Positions 45,430 through 55,662 of a DNA stretch of 64,000 nt are shown here, one piece after another. The stretch spans positions 1,200,796 through 1,264,795 of the forward strand of contig NZ_FRAA01000001.1 in the NCBI RefSeq assembly GCF_900142205.1, in the 5' to 3' direction. A program made the translations under genes and the position numbers. Below the pieces are notes generated by a model, which was not told where the DNA came from, ran no database searches, and was given only the letters and a program-made list of their open reading frames with translations. The stretch comes from Reichenbachiella agariperforans (GTDB lineage: Bacteria > Bacteroidota > Bacteroidia > Cytophagales > Cyclobacteriaceae). Within the stretch, counting starts at the first letter, position 1. Each line of letters starts with the position of its first letter.

Positions 45430-46644
45430 TTATCTCAGTTTCAAAGTGACCAAAGTCAAAATCGCCAATAGAATACCTGTCGTCCAAAACCGTGTCACGA
45501 TCTTGGTCTCATGTATTCCTTTTTTCTGATAGTGGTGATGTAGTGGTGCCATCAAAAACACTCTTCTACCTTCACCATATTTCTTTTTTGTATATCTGAA
45601 ATAACTCACCTGTATGATCACAGATAAGTTTTCGATCACGAAGATGCCACACAGTACAGGGATCAAAAGTTCTTTTCGGATGATAAAAGCCATCACTGCA
45701 ATAACACCACCAAGGGCCAAACTCCCTGTATCTCCCATAAAAACCTGTGCTGGATAAGAGTTGTACCATAAGAACCCGATACAAGCCCCAACAAAAGCAG
45801 TAGCGAATACCACAGACTCCCCTGATCCAGGGATGTACATGATATTTAGGTAGTCCGCAAAAATCACGTTACCTGACACATAAGCAAGTATCGCAAGTGC
45901 CACGCCTATGATCGCTGAAGTACCAGCGGCTAGTCCATCCAAACCGTCCGTGATATTGGCACCATTAGATACCGCTGTTACGATAAAAATCACCATGATC
46001 ACATAGAGCACATCCGTGTACTCATCCAAAAAATCAGGTAACAACCATTCGTAATCAAACTCATTGTTCTTCACAAAAGGAATCGTAGTAGTGGTACTTG
46101 CCACGTCAGTGTATTCGGAAAAGCGTTCATTGAACTCTAATGTCGTATCGGTAGCATTGGGAAAATCCCGAACCTCTATGTCATCATGTGTGACCATCGT
46201 GATCCCTACGAAAAGACCTATCGCCACCTGACCAATAATCTTGAACTTGCCTGACAGACCTTCTTTATTCTTCTTTTTGATCTTGAGATAATCATCCAAA
46301 AACCCAATCAATCCCATGCACATTGCCGTCACGATCAATAAGATCACATAGATATTGTCCAATCGCGCGACAAGCAATGTAGGAATAACAATCGCAGCAA
46401 TAATCAAGATACCTCCCATGGTAGGAGTACCTTTTTTCTCCAGCTGACCTTGCAGTCCTAAATCTCGAATGGATTCACCCATCTGCTGTTTTTGGAGGAG
46501 TCTAATGACCCACTTCCCTAAGAATATCGTGATCAATAAGGACAGCACGGTAGCAAGTCCAGCTCTGAACGAGATGTACTGAAATACCCCTGCGCCTGTC
46601 AGGTGAAATTCACTTTCGAGATAATCAAATAGGTAGTATAACAT
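45430..46644 (-). CDS. mraY: phospho-MurNAc-pentapeptide translocase MraY
   Basis: 404 residues, about ten helices. Signature motifs [12 protein letters not shown] (about 72), GFLDDYLKI (about 117), [14 protein letters not shown] (about 234) and [14 protein letters not shown] (about 372) with the HHH near the end. It has an extra polar insert of about 50 residues (about 158-210, near [18 protein letters not shown]), a usual Bacteroidota feature. Makes lipid I. Confidence 0.97.
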   Translation of the reverse strand: MLYYLFDYLESEFHLTGAGVFQYISFRAGLATVLSLLITIFLGKWVIRLLQKQQMGESIRDLGLQGQLEKKGTPTMGGILIIAAIVIPTLLVARLDNIYVILLIVTAMCMGLIGFLDDYLKIKKKNKEGLSGKFKIIGQVAIGLFVGITMVTHDDIEVRDFPNATDTTLEFNERFSEYTDVASTTTTIPFVKNNEFDYEWLLPDFLDEYTDVLYVIMVIFIVTAVSNGANITDGLDGLAAGTSAIIGVALAILAYVSGNVIFADYLNIMYIPGSGESVVFATAFVGACIGFLWYNSYPAQVFMGDTGSLALGGVIAVMAFIIRKELLIPVLCGIFVIENLSVIIQVSYFRYTKKKYGEGRRVFLMAPLHHHYQKKGIHETKIVTRFWTTGILLAILTLVTLKLR

Positions 46645-46647
46645 CCG

Positions 46648-48111
46648 CTAATCCTTGAATAATTCTAACATTTCTTTCAATACCGCTCTATCATCAAAAT
46701 CATGTCTGACTCCATTGATTTCCTGATAGGTTTCGTGTCCTTTTCCTGCTACGAGGATTATATCTTGACTGTCTGCCATAGAGCAGGCCGTCTTAATCGC
46801 TTCTTTTCGGTCTCTGATGACAAGCGCCTTTCGCACCATGCTCGGCCCTACGCCTCCCATCATATCCTTGATGATTTTGTCTGGGTTTTCGGTGCGAGGA
46901 TTATCATCAGTAAAAATGACTTTGTCACTCCACTTAGCTGCTATAGACGCCATGACGGGTCTTTTGTCCTTATCACGGTCTCCTCCACAGCCTACTACTG
47001 TAATGACCTTTTCGTTTCCTGATCGAAAACTATCTATGGTCTGTAGCACATTTTCCAAGGCATCTGGCGTATGTGCATAGTCCACGATCGCCATGACCTC
47101 CGAATTGGCATTGACTGCCTCAAAACGTCCTGGTGCTGTTTCTATTCCGGAGAGCATCATTAGTACTTCGCTTGGCTCCTCCTGCAGTATATCTGCTACA
47201 GCAAAAGCCGCGAGTAGATTGTATGCATTGAATTTGCCAATCAGCCTAAACCACACACTCTGGCCATTGATATCCAACTCCAAGCCTTGGTAGCTATTGG
47301 TGATCACCTTGGCCTTATAATCGGTCATGAATTTCAATCCAAAAGCGTACTGAGTCGCTTTGGTATTTTGGAGCATGACCTGCCCACGCTTGTCATCTAG
47401 GTTCACCAGAGCAAATGCCGAAGATGGCAGGTTGTCAAACAATTTCTTTTTGGTCTGGATATAATTGTCAAAGGTTTTGTGATAGTCCAGATGATCGTGA
47501 CTGATATTCATGAATACTGCGCCAGTAAACTCCAGTCCAGCTATTCGACCCTGATCTATGGCATGCGAGCTCACTTCCATAAAAGCCACTTGGCATTTCT
47601 CCTCGACCATCTCACTGAGGAGCCTGTTGAGCGACACCTGGTCAGGCGTGGTATGACTCGCTTTAATCACACGATCATTGATCTTGTTTTCCACTGTAGA
47701 CAGCAACCCAACACTGTAGCCCAAGGATCTAAACAAACTGTACAGGAGTGTCACCGTTGTAGTCTTACCGTTGGTCCCTGTCACACCCACTAGCTTAAGT
47801 TTCCTAGAAGGGTTGTCGTAGAAGTTGGCAGCTATCACGCCGAGTGCGGTATGTGTATTGGCCGTCGCGACAAAAGTCACACTCATGTCTGGCAAAAGTG
47901 GCATCTCTTCGCATACAATAGCGACTGCTCCGCTCTTTATAGCCTTATCAATATAGTCATGTCCATCAACCTGCGTCCCTTTGACTGCTACGAAAAGACT
48001 ACCCTCTTTGACCGCTCTAGAGTCAAAACACACGTCAGTGATATCGAGATTCATATTACCTGAAACCGATGTTAGATTGACGTTGTACAATATGTCCTTT
48101 AGTAACTTCAA
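46648..48111 (-). CDS. murE: UDP-MurNAc-tripeptide synthetase MurE (meso-DAP adding)
   Basis: 487 residues. ATP loop GVTGTNGKTTTVTLLYSLF (about 109), SSHAIDQGRI (about 181), NISHDHLDYH (about 204) and the DNPR motif FTDDNPRTENPDKI (about 404), which specifies meso-diaminopimelate. So this organism has DAP-type peptidoglycan, as expected for Gram-negative Bacteroidota. Starts directly after the ftsI stop. Confidence 0.97.
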   Translation of the reverse strand: MKLLKDILYNVNLTSVSGNMNLDITDVCFDSRAVKEGSLFVAVKGTQVDGHDYIDKAIKSGAVAIVCEEMPLLPDMSVTFVATANTHTALGVIAANFYDNPSRKLKLVGVTGTNGKTTTVTLLYSLFRSLGYSVGLLSTVENKINDRVIKASHTTPDQVSLNRLLSEMVEEKCQVAFMEVSSHAIDQGRIAGLEFTGAVFMNISHDHLDYHKTFDNYIQTKKKLFDNLPSSAFALVNLDDKRGQVMLQNTKATQYAFGLKFMTDYKAKVITNSYQGLELDINGQSVWFRLIGKFNAYNLLAAFAVADILQEEPSEVLMMLSGIETAPGRFEAVNANSEVMAIVDYAHTPDALENVLQTIDSFRSGNEKVITVVGCGGDRDKDKRPVMASIAAKWSDKVIFTDDNPRTENPDKIIKDMMGGVGPSMVRKALVIRDRKEAIKTACSMADSQDIILVAGKGHETYQEINGVRHDFDDRAVLKEMLELFKD

Positions 48112-50208
48112 CTATCCTAATTTTAATTCTATACTCAAATCATCATTGATTCGTACCCCAGGCAAAACGGACTGATCAGTCACACGACCCAGTCCCGAAT
48201 ACTTCACTTTGATGTGTTTATTTTCTAAGATAAAAAGTGCATCCCGCAGCGTCATCCCACGTACATCTGGCACGACTGTGTCTTGATATTTGAGCGGCTT
48301 CCATGCAATGGCATTGTTAGAAATACTCGCCTTAGTCCATGTTGCCTCACCCTTGATGTGATTTGATATCCCAAACTCATTACAGATTTCTTTCAGCTCT
48401 TCCTGATGACCAGCTCTGATCACAGGGAATATCCCAGCCATCACTTCCTTCCCTTCAAAAGGATTGTTTAGCTCCATATCGATCGCATAGATTTTGTCCG
48501 CTATGTCCTTGAAAACGGGAGCCGCTACATCACTACCGTAAATGCGGTAGCTCTTCGGGTTGTCAATCACAACTATTGCACTGTATTTCGGCTTCTCTGC
48601 TGGAAAATAGCCCGCAAATGAAGTATAATATTTGCTCGTGTAACGACCATTAACTACATGCTTTGCTGTTCCGGTCTTACCCGCTATCTGATAATATGAA
48701 TCACTGATATTGCTCGCTGTACCTCGTGTCACCACTCCTTCGAGCATTTCTTTGACCTTGACCAACGTGATGTCTGAGCAGATTTTAGGATTGATGACTT
48801 TGGATTTAAACTCCTCTACGACGCGGTCCGCAGTCTTCACTTGCTTGACGATCAGCGGCTGTATCATTTTACCATTGTTTGCGACCGCATTGTATAGTGT
48901 CAGCGTATGCAGAGGTGTCATGGTCAACTCATAGCCATGAGAAATCCAAGGGAGTGACACCCCCGACCAAGTCGAATCCTCGGGTGTCTTGATGTACGGT
49001 TTACCCTCTCCTACCATCTGGAAACCCAGTGGTTTCGTCAATCCCATTTTCTCCAGCAGATCAGTATATCGTTTAGGGTTGTCTCCGAACTCATCGACTA
49101 TCAACTTAGCGGTACCGATGTTAGATGATTTTTCGAACACCTCTTGCACTGAAAGTTTTCCATAACCTCCTGGCTTGTGATCCTTCATCACCTGATCATA
49201 AAATGCCATTTCGCCATCACCAGTATCCACTGTATCCAACAGGCTGATGCGCGACTCCTCGAAGAGTGCGATCATACTCGCTAGTTTAAAGGTAGACCCA
49301 GGCTCACGTGAACCCTGACTACCTACTGCATAGTTGTAATTCTCCCAGTATTCTCCGCGACTGTTCTTGCTTAGATTAGATATCGCTTTGATCTCCCCTG
49401 TGGCAACTTCCATCACCACGACACAGCCATAGTCCGCATCATTGGCATAGAGTGCCTTGACGAGTGCTGACTCAGCCACGTCCTGTAGATCCACATTGAT
49501 CGTCGATACGATATCCAGTCCATTTTGAGGTTTGACCTCTGTACCATCAAATACAGGTTTCCAACTCCCTCCAGAAAATTTCTGATAAAGAGCCTTTCCA
49601 CTCTTGCCCATGAGGTACTGATTAAAGCTATACTCCAACCCTACTACTCCTCTGTTCTCTTCATCTGTCGTCCCTATGGTTCTATACCCTAAATACGAAA
49701 AAGGGTGAAATCTTTCATCCACCTTTTCATACAATACCCCGCCTTTCATTCGCCCTTCTCGAAAGATGGGCCAATCGTTCATTTCCTTTTTTGCCAGATA
49801 ATTTATCTTCTGGCGATTGAGCCGCAGGTAACGCCTACCTTCTATTCTTGCGTCATTGATTCGCCGTTTGTAATCTTGTGCGGATAGGTCTTTGAAATGT
49901 CGCGACAACAGACGTGACAGACTATCAATCCCTGACTTGAACACCTTGTCCGAAGCGATAGAAGGGTCTATCGCTAGTTTGTAGAACGGTAACGAGGTAG
50001 CAAGCAAGCTCTCATTGTCAGAATAGATATTGCCACGAGTAGCTTTGACATTTCGGTACTGTAGTCCGATCGCCTCCGCCTTTTTCTTCCACTTGCCCCC
50101 ATCCACAGTTTGTATCCTGACGATCTTGTACAGGATGCCAAACGAAAACAGCAAGACGAATACATAGGCTATTCGCACTCTGAGCAATATGGTCAGGCGA
50201 TTAGTCAT
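48112..50208 (-). CDS. ftsI: penicillin-binding protein, FtsI-type, with PASTA
   Basis: 698 residues from the ATG at 50208; an in-frame ATG at 50241 adds 11 residues. Membrane helix (VRIAYVFVLLFSFGILYKI), PBP dimer domain (about 40-200), transpeptidase with S-x2-K in EPGSTFKLASM (about 316), S-x-N in EKSSNIGTAKL (about 370) and KTG in AGKTGTAKHV (about 510), and a C-terminal PASTA (VVPDVRGMTLRDALFILENK). Cross-links septal peptidoglycan with FtsW. Overlaps the ftsL stop by 8 nt. Confidence 0.94.
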   Translation of the reverse strand: MTNRLTILLRVRIAYVFVLLFSFGILYKIVRIQTVDGGKWKKKAEAIGLQYRNVKATRGNIYSDNESLLATSLPFYKLAIDPSIASDKVFKSGIDSLSRLLSRHFKDLSAQDYKRRINDARIEGRRYLRLNRQKINYLAKKEMNDWPIFREGRMKGGVLYEKVDERFHPFSYLGYRTIGTTDEENRGVVGLEYSFNQYLMGKSGKALYQKFSGGSWKPVFDGTEVKPQNGLDIVSTINVDLQDVAESALVKALYANDADYGCVVVMEVATGEIKAISNLSKNSRGEYWENYNYAVGSQGSREPGSTFKLASMIALFEESRISLLDTVDTGDGEMAFYDQVMKDHKPGGYGKLSVQEVFEKSSNIGTAKLIVDEFGDNPKRYTDLLEKMGLTKPLGFQMVGEGKPYIKTPEDSTWSGVSLPWISHGYELTMTPLHTLTLYNAVANNGKMIQPLIVKQVKTADRVVEEFKSKVINPKICSDITLVKVKEMLEGVVTRGTASNISDSYYQIAGKTGTAKHVVNGRYTSKYYTSFAGYFPAEKPKYSAIVVIDNPKSYRIYGSDVAAPVFKDIADKIYAIDMELNNPFEGKEVMAGIFPVIRAGHQEELKEICNEFGISNHIKGEATWTKASISNNAIAWKPLKYQDTVVPDVRGMTLRDALFILENKHIKVKYSGLGRVTDQSVLPGVRINDDLSIELKLG

Positions 50209-50575
50209 TGGCGTGCAATACGATTTTGTATGGAGGATCAATACTTTCCTTCAATCCGTGCTTGTTGGCTTTTTTAGCCACTTCGGATTGTTTACTCGTG
50301 AACATGTAGTCAGCCTTTAGCGTGGTAAAATCCGCTCTGAGGTCTTCTACTTCTACACGTAGTTTGGATATTTTTCGGATGTTTTTTTCAGCAAAGTGCA
50401 GGTTACCGATATAAAAGATACACAGGACAGTCGTATAGAGAATAGGCATCAAGAACTGTATAGGCAGACCATTCTCAAAGAGTTTCTCCACGTTGATGAA
50501 ACTCTCCAGCAGCGAAAAAAAACTTCTCTTACCAGTTTTGGTAGGATCGGGGTTTTTGTAGGTGTTGGATGCCAT
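50201..50575 (-). CDS. ftsL: FtsL-like divisome protein
   Basis: 124 residues, one membrane helix (FLMPILYTTVLCIFYIGNLH, about 42-61) followed by a heptad-rich coiled coil (KISKLRVEVEDLRADFTTLK, about 68-87). Bacteroidota FtsL proteins are recognised by this topology and the position between rsmH and ftsI. Probably recruits FtsI with FtsB and FtsQ. Only 2 bp after rsmH. Confidence 0.85.
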   Translation of the reverse strand: MASNTYKNPDPTKTGKRSFFSLLESFINVEKLFENGLPIQFLMPILYTTVLCIFYIGNLHFAEKNIRKISKLRVEVEDLRADFTTLKADYMFTSKQSEVAKKANKHGLKESIDPPYKIVLHAND

Positions 50576-50577
50576 TT

Positions 50578-51486
50578 TTAGATTTTTTCTGCTATTCTCA
50601 ATTTGGCACTGCGTGCCCTGTTGTTTTCATTTATTTCATTATCACTTGCTACGATAGGTTTTCTAGTGAGTGCTTGGAGTGGCTTGATCTGATTGCCATA
50701 CAAGTCCTTTTCCACCTCACCATAAAACTTCCCTTTGTTAATATAATTCTTGACCATTCTATCCTCCAGCGAGTGGTAGGACATGATGACCAGTTTCCCA
50801 TTTTCTTTGAGCACCTCGGCACTTTGTACCAAGAACTCCTCCAGTGCTTTCAGTTCTTCGTTGACCTCTATTCGGATCGCCTGAAAAACCTGAGCGAAAT
50901 ATTTATTCTCCCTCCCTCGCGGGGCGAACTTTCTAATCGCATCCAAAAACTCCCCTATCGTCTCCATAGGTCGCTGACCTCTAGCCGTCACGATCGCTGC
51001 TGCGAGTGTTTTGGCATTCTTCACTTCCCCGTATTGGCCGAGGATTTTGTGGAGTGCCTTTTCATCATATTCATTAATAACTTCTTTGGCCGATATAGCC
51101 TGAGAGGTATCCATTCTCATATCGAGTGGCCCATCGAATCGCGTCGAAAAACCGCGACCTGGGGTATTGAACTGATGAGACGAAACGCCCAAATCAGCCA
51201 ATATCCCATCTACTTGGGTGACCCCATGTAGTCGGAGATATTTTTTAAGGTATCTGAAATTGGACTGTACGAAAGTGAAAGAACGATGCTCTATTTGATC
51301 GGCATTGGCTCTGGCATCATCATCTTGATCAAAACCAAATAACCTACCGTCTGTACCTATGTGTTTTAGAATCTCCTGGCTGTGTCCTCCGCCCCCAAAG
51401 GTGACGTCTATATAGATCCCATCTGATTTGATATCCAACCCCTCGACACATTCTCTCAGCATTACAGGGTTATGATACTCACTCAT
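50578..51486 (-). CDS. rsmH: 16S rRNA (cytosine1402-N4)-methyltransferase RsmH
   Basis: 302 residues. N-terminal HNPVMLRECVE (about 4), SAM-binding GGGGHSQEIL (about 31), DLGVSSHQFNTPGRGFS (about 97) and PRGRENKYFAQVFQAIRI (about 198) are the family signatures. Methylates C1402 of 16S rRNA. Overlaps mraZ by 4 nt (ATGA), typical of the dcw start. Confidence 0.96.
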   Translation of the reverse strand: MSEYHNPVMLRECVEGLDIKSDGIYIDVTFGGGGHSQEILKHIGTDGRLFGFDQDDDARANADQIEHRSFTFVQSNFRYLKKYLRLHGVTQVDGILADLGVSSHQFNTPGRGFSTRFDGPLDMRMDTSQAISAKEVINEYDEKALHKILGQYGEVKNAKTLAAAIVTARGQRPMETIGEFLDAIRKFAPRGRENKYFAQVFQAIRIEVNEELKALEEFLVQSAEVLKENGKLVIMSYHSLEDRMVKNYINKGKFYGEVEKDLYGNQIKPLQALTRKPIVASDNEINENNRARSAKLRIAEKI

Positions 51487-51926
51487 TCATCTAGGAATTT
51501 TTTGGCCAAATCCGAATATTCCTCACTGTCGGCAATCAAATAATCATCGTACAGGTCAGGATTCCAGATTTCCACTGTACTGCCTGTACCTATCACAGTC
51601 ACGTTCTTCTCTAACTTGGCATGATCAATCCATGCTTTTGGAATCAAAAAACGTCCTGCACTGTCTAGTTCTACGGGAGCAACACTGCGGAAAAAGTTTC
51701 TTTTCAATCTTCGCTGGTCTGTATCAAAATCACTCAATGACGCGAACTTGCTCTGAATTTTTTTAAACTCAAGCATAGTGTAAACCACCAAGTTCGGGTC
51801 AAAGCCCTTCATCACAACGAGTTCATTGCCAGATACTTCGGGCAGGTTTGCTTTAATCTTCGCAGGTAAAGCCAACCTACCCTTAGCATCTAACTTACAC
51901 TCATATTCGCTTGTAAAAAAAGCCAT
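51483..51926 (-). CDS. mraZ: transcriptional regulator MraZ
   Basis: 147 residues with two SpoVT/AbrB-like halves: CKLDAKGRLALPAKIKANL (about 10) and VELDSAGRFLIPKAWIDHA (about 88). First gene of the dcw operon; in other bacteria MraZ binds the repeats upstream of its own promoter and represses the operon. Such operator repeats are not obvious here. Confidence 0.95.
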   Translation of the reverse strand: MAFFTSEYECKLDAKGRLALPAKIKANLPEVSGNELVVMKGFDPNLVVYTMLEFKKIQSKFASLSDFDTDQRRLKRNFFRSVAPVELDSAGRFLIPKAWIDHAKLEKNVTVIGTGSTVEIWNPDLYDDYLIADSEEYSDLAKKFLDE

Positions 51927-51956
51927 AGAGTTATAGAAAAATATAAACCACCACTA

Positions 51957-51964
51957 CAAACCTA
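51957..51964 (-). promoter_or_regulatory. candidate dcw (mraZ) -7 element
   Basis: TAGGTTTG (read on the minus strand) fits TAnnTTTG, 31 bp upstream of the mraZ ATG, which would give a short leader. No TTG -33 box at ideal spacing. Confidence 0.4.
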
Positions 51965-52368
51965 AAACATTTTCTCCATAATTCACCACTTCTCAACACT
52001 TTTTACCACAACACTACAAAAAGCTCCCATAAATGAGAATTTTTGACACAAAAACAACACAATTATCCCCTTACTCCTAGATCGGGATTCGTGAAAAAGC
52101 ATCAAAAAACATGTAGACTATAAAGGAAATGGTGAGAAGTGGGAGAATAGAAAACATCTCTCGAATGTAGATATAGGTTTTTATTAGAAGTAAGTGTGAC
52201 ACACCCAAAAAAACACAATAGCCCCTCTACAGCAATACGTAAATTCTCCACCTTAAAAGACGAAGATGCCTTACACATAGGACGATAAAGCATTACACTG
52301 TAAGACACGACTATACTTTATCAGGCATAACACCAGATAGAGCCAAGCATCATTCATGTATCATAAAA
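51965..52368. other. mraZ upstream region
   Basis: About 400 bp, very A+T rich, without a supported gene. It separates the dcw operon from rlmD. Confidence 0.4.
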
Positions 52369-52414
52369 ATGCCTCTTTCGTTTTTAAGTCCGGACTTAAA
52401 AACGAAAGAGGCAT
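52369..52414 (-). terminator. 46-bp perfect palindrome
   Basis: Arms 52369-52391 and 52392-52414 are exact complements with no spacer, ATGCCTCTTTCG... in the left half. On the minus strand it is followed by a T run (ATTTTTAT), so it may stop rlmD transcripts, though it lies 141 bp after the rlmD stop. Confidence 0.6.
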
Positions 52415-52554
52415 AGAAACTGACAATTACAACTCTCCTGTCACGATCTCAATGTTGGTAAAAAAGTATTTTAGGCGGGCGATCTCTTCCAACATTTGAA
52501 TTATTTAGGAGAATCAGCGTATCCATGTCATAGACACTAAACTAACGCTGTTTT

Positions 52555-53961
52555 TTACCCTCTCAATTCTAATAATACAATATTCTCTACATGATGCGTA
52601 TGCGGAAACATGTCTACTGGCTGAACCTTAGTCACTTGATATTGACCATCCATCAGTGCAATATCTCTGGCCTGTGTAGCAGGGTTACAGCTCACATACA
52701 CCACTTTCTTAGGAGACAAACGCAAGATCATATCTACGACATTTTCGTGCATCCCTGCTCTAGGTGGATCAGTAATAATCACATCAGGTGCGCCATGCTT
52801 CGCAACAAACGCATCGTTAAGCACATCCTTCATATCTCCTGCGAAAAAGTCCGTATTTGTAATCCCATTGACCTCCGAGTTGACAAAAGCATCCTTGATG
52901 GCATCCTCTACATACTCTATCCCTATCACTTTTTTCGCCTGGTTCGCACAGTAGTTCGCTATTGTACCCGTCCCCGTGTATAGGTCATATACTAGGTCAT
53001 CCTGAGACAAACCTGCAAAGTCCAGTGTATGATCATACAAGACCTTGGCCTGAGCGGAGTTGGTTTGATAAAACGACTTAGCTCCGATTTTAAACTGCAG
53101 ATCTCCCATCGTCTCGATGATATGATCCTTGCCCGCGAACACCACGATCTCTTGATCAAAGATGGTATCATTCTTCTTTTGGTTAATTACATAGAGCAGC
53201 GAAGTGATCTCTGGAAACTTCTCCTGTAGATGTGACATCAACCCTTCTATCGCCTCCATATCTGGCTCAAAAAACTGCAACAACACCATCACATCGCCGT
53301 GATCGGTCATCCGAATCATCAAGTTGCGTAACAGCCCATGTTGCTCTCTGATATCAAAAAAAGTCAATCCATAATCCAACGCATAGGCTCTCACCGCATT
53401 CTTCACAGCATTCGTAGGCTCCTCCATCAAGTGACAGGTGTCTACATCCACTACCTTGTCAAACAAACCAGGGATATGAAAACCCAAACCATTTCGATTG
53501 ATATCTGCCTCGGTTTCGATCTGCTCCTTGGTGAGCCATTTCCTATTCGAGAAAGTGAACTCTAGCTTATTTCTATATCGCAGCGTCTTCTCCGACCCTA
53601 CGATCTGTGCAACAGCTGGCAACTCCACCTTAGCGATTCTTTCCAAACTGTCCTGTACCTGCTGCTGCTTGAACTCCAGCTGAGAGTGATAACCCATATG
53701 CTGCCATTTACACCCTCCACAGGTACCGAAGTAGTCGCATACAGCATCCACTCTAAGGTCAGAGTACTGATGAAACTGAATGGGAGTCCCCTCCATGAAC
53801 GCCTTTCGCTTTTTGGTAATATTTACATCCACCACATCGCCAGGTACTGCTCCTTTGACAAACACCACCTGTCCGTCGTGTCGTGCGAGACTTTTTCCTT
53901 CTGCTGCTACGGCCTCAACCTTTAAATTGTCCAGCCTGATTTGCTTTTTTCTTCTTGCCAT
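52555..53961 (-). CDS. rlmD: 23S rRNA (uracil1939-C5)-methyltransferase RlmD
   Basis: 468 residues from the ATG at 53961 (an in-frame ATG at 53970 adds three residues). TRAM domain (about 8-65), iron-sulfur cysteines in CDYFGTCGGCKW (about 76-87) plus CHLMEEP downstream, SAM motif DLYTGTGTIANYCA (about 308) and the catalytic Cys in YVSCNPATQARD (about 424). It methylates U1939 of 23S rRNA. TrmA-type alternative less likely given the Fe-S motif. Divergent from the SDR gene. Confidence 0.92.
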   Translation of the reverse strand: MARRKKQIRLDNLKVEAVAAEGKSLARHDGQVVFVKGAVPGDVVDVNITKKRKAFMEGTPIQFHQYSDLRVDAVCDYFGTCGGCKWQHMGYHSQLEFKQQQVQDSLERIAKVELPAVAQIVGSEKTLRYRNKLEFTFSNRKWLTKEQIETEADINRNGLGFHIPGLFDKVVDVDTCHLMEEPTNAVKNAVRAYALDYGLTFFDIREQHGLLRNLMIRMTDHGDVMVLLQFFEPDMEAIEGLMSHLQEKFPEITSLLYVINQKKNDTIFDQEIVVFAGKDHIIETMGDLQFKIGAKSFYQTNSAQAKVLYDHTLDFAGLSQDDLVYDLYTGTGTIANYCANQAKKVIGIEYVEDAIKDAFVNSEVNGITNTDFFAGDMKDVLNDAFVAKHGAPDVIITDPPRAGMHENVVDMILRLSPKKVVYVSCNPATQARDIALMDGQYQVTKVQPVDMFPHTHHVENIVLLELRG

Positions 53962-54070
53962 GAGCCGCAAAATTAGATGAAATTACCGCGGTTTAAAAGA
54001 TTAGTTTCAATAGAAGTCTTGCTAAATTCGACCTTCGATAGGTTTCTTATCTGATCTCAAATACATGCGC

Positions 54071-54078
54071 TACTTTTG
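54071..54078 (+). promoter_or_regulatory. candidate -7 element of the SDR gene
   Basis: TACTTTTG fits TAnnTTTG, 41 bp upstream of the ATG at 54120, in the divergent region with rlmD. No good -33 element. Confidence 0.4.
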
Positions 54079-54119
54079 CACTCATAGATTTTAGAGCAGA
54101 CTTCTTCAGACAACTAAAA

Positions 54120-54923
54120 ATGCAGAAAACTTTAATTATAACTGGCGGCACATCGGGCATAGGCAAAGCTTGCGTAGAATACTACGGTAGCAAAGGCTAT
54201 CAAGTCATTTTTACAGGTCGTGATGCAGCTAAGGTTAGTGAGCTGACAGCCCAGTGGCAGTCAGACGGAATAGACTGTCTAGGTCTAGTAGCACCTGTCG
54301 AAGAAGAGGCTGCTGCAAAACAAGTCATCGAGCAGGCTATCGATAGATTTGGCAAAATAGACGTACTCATCTGTAACGCTGGGATATCGATGAAGGCACT
54401 TTTTGAAGATGTCGATTTAAAGGTTTTTGAACGTGTCATGCGCGTCAATTTCATGGGTACAATCAACTATGTCAAATATGCGCTTCCCCACATCATAGCC
54501 ACTCAGGGCTCCATCGTCGGCATCTCCTCCATCAACGGTCAACGTGGTACTCCAGGTCGTAGTGCATATTCCGCCTCCAAATTCGCCATGGAAGGCTTTT
54601 TCGAATCGCTTCGGGTAGAAGTCATGAAAAGAGGGGTGCACATCCTGACGATTAGTCCAGGTTATACCGAGTCGAACATTCGCACCAATGCCCTAGGTCC
54701 AGATGGCAACATCCGCAACGAATCGCACAAAAAAGAGAATACCCTGATGGATGCAGCAACTGTAGCAGCGCACATCTACAAGGCGCAGCACAAAAGAAAA
54801 CGCAATGTCACACTGACACTACTCGGCAAAGCGCTCATTTTTCTCAACAAGCGATTCCCTACATGGATGGACAACACTGTCTACCGCGTCATGACCAAGG
54901 AAGACCCCAGCCTGATCAAATAA
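54120..54923 (+). CDS. SDR family oxidoreductase
   Basis: 267 residues, classical short-chain dehydrogenase. Cofactor loop TGGTSGIGKACVEYYGSKG (about 8-26), ICNAGISMKALF (about 82), catalytic Ser in GISSINGQRG (about 137) and YSASKFAMEGFF (about 149-160) for Tyr-Lys. The Gly-rich loop with TGRDAAK at the end of strand 2 suggests NADP preference. The C-terminal extension NVTLTLLGKALIFLNKRFP is amphipathic or membrane-associated, seen in DHRS7-like enzymes. Substrate unknown. Its 3-prime end overlaps the convergent gene by 8 bp. Confidence 0.9.
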   Translation: MQKTLIITGGTSGIGKACVEYYGSKGYQVIFTGRDAAKVSELTAQWQSDGIDCLGLVAPVEEEAAAKQVIEQAIDRFGKIDVLICNAGISMKALFEDVDLKVFERVMRVNFMGTINYVKYALPHIIATQGSIVGISSINGQRGTPGRSAYSASKFAMEGFFESLRVEVMKRGVHILTISPGYTESNIRTNALGPDGNIRNESHKKENTLMDAATVAAHIYKAQHKRKRNVTLTLLGKALIFLNKRFPTWMDNTVYRVMTKEDPSLIK

Positions 54924-55662
54924 CTTTCAGTACTTTGGACTGCTTTACGTACGCCTCCTGATCTTTCCACGCTACTTTGACCCATACCTCATCTTCATCG
55001 AGGATCGTAAGTCTATGCCCCTTCTGAATCACCTCTACTAAGTCTGAACCTACCGATGGCCCATCCATCAGGTACACATAGTCATCTGCAATGATCACTT
55101 GACGAATATCCAACTCATAGTTGGATACAAAAAACAATAGCAATAGCACCACACACATACTGATCGCATAAGGTAGCGCATTGGTCTTCGTCCAAAACCG
55201 ACGGTACACGACGATCGCAAACAGCAGGAATGCAATAGAAATCACAACGATATTAACCCACAGGAAGTGACTATTGAGTAGCCCTTTGAAAAAATCGTAA
55301 TCTGTCACTTTGTACCCCTCTAGATTTTCTTCCTCTGCCAGTTCCGCCATTTTGTTACGGGCATTCTTATTAGAGGTCATGAGATAATATTTATTGAGAT
55401 ACAAAAGTGCTTCGCTGTGATTCCCCAAACCTTCTTTGATGTAAGCCATTTTCATCAACATTTGAGGGGTAGCATGCCCTTCTTTCTGCAATAACTGGTT
55501 ATATACCTCGAAGGACTCAGTGTACTTCCCTTCCTTAAAGAGCGAATCAGCATGACTCAATTGCACTCTTAATTGGGACTCTTGTGCTGTTAATGAATGA
55601 GTTATGAAAATCGCAAAAACGATTATTATAAAATTGGATAATATGTTTTGTTTTTTTGTCAT
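54916..55662 (-). CDS. TPR-SH3 membrane protein (BatE-like)
   Basis: 248 residues. Signal peptide (IIIVFAIFITHSLTAQE), TPR-like helices (about 30-105: HADSLFKEGKYTESFEVYNQ, KMAYIKEGLGNHSEALLYLN), two membrane helices (about 140-158 and 163-180) and a C-terminal SH3b domain (VYLMDGPSVGSDLVEVIQKG). The TPR-TM-SH3 order matches C-terminal parts of BatE-type aerotolerance proteins in Bacteroidota, but there is no bat operon here, so it is best called TPR/SH3 envelope protein. Confidence 0.78.
   Translation of the reverse strand: MTKKQNILSNFIIIVFAIFITHSLTAQESQLRVQLSHADSLFKEGKYTESFEVYNQLLQKEGHATPQMLMKMAYIKEGLGNHSEALLYLNKYYLMTSNKNARNKMAELAEEENLEGYKVTDYDFFKGLLNSHFLWVNIVVISIAFLLFAIVVYRRFWTKTNALPYAISMCVVLLLLFFVSNYELDIRQVIIADDYVYLMDGPSVGSDLVEVIQKGHRLTILDEDEVWVKVAWKDQEAYVKQSKVLKVI

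Noticed and set aside
50569-51231. 220-residue plus-strand ORF
   Set aside because: Antisense to rsmH, which has full family motifs.
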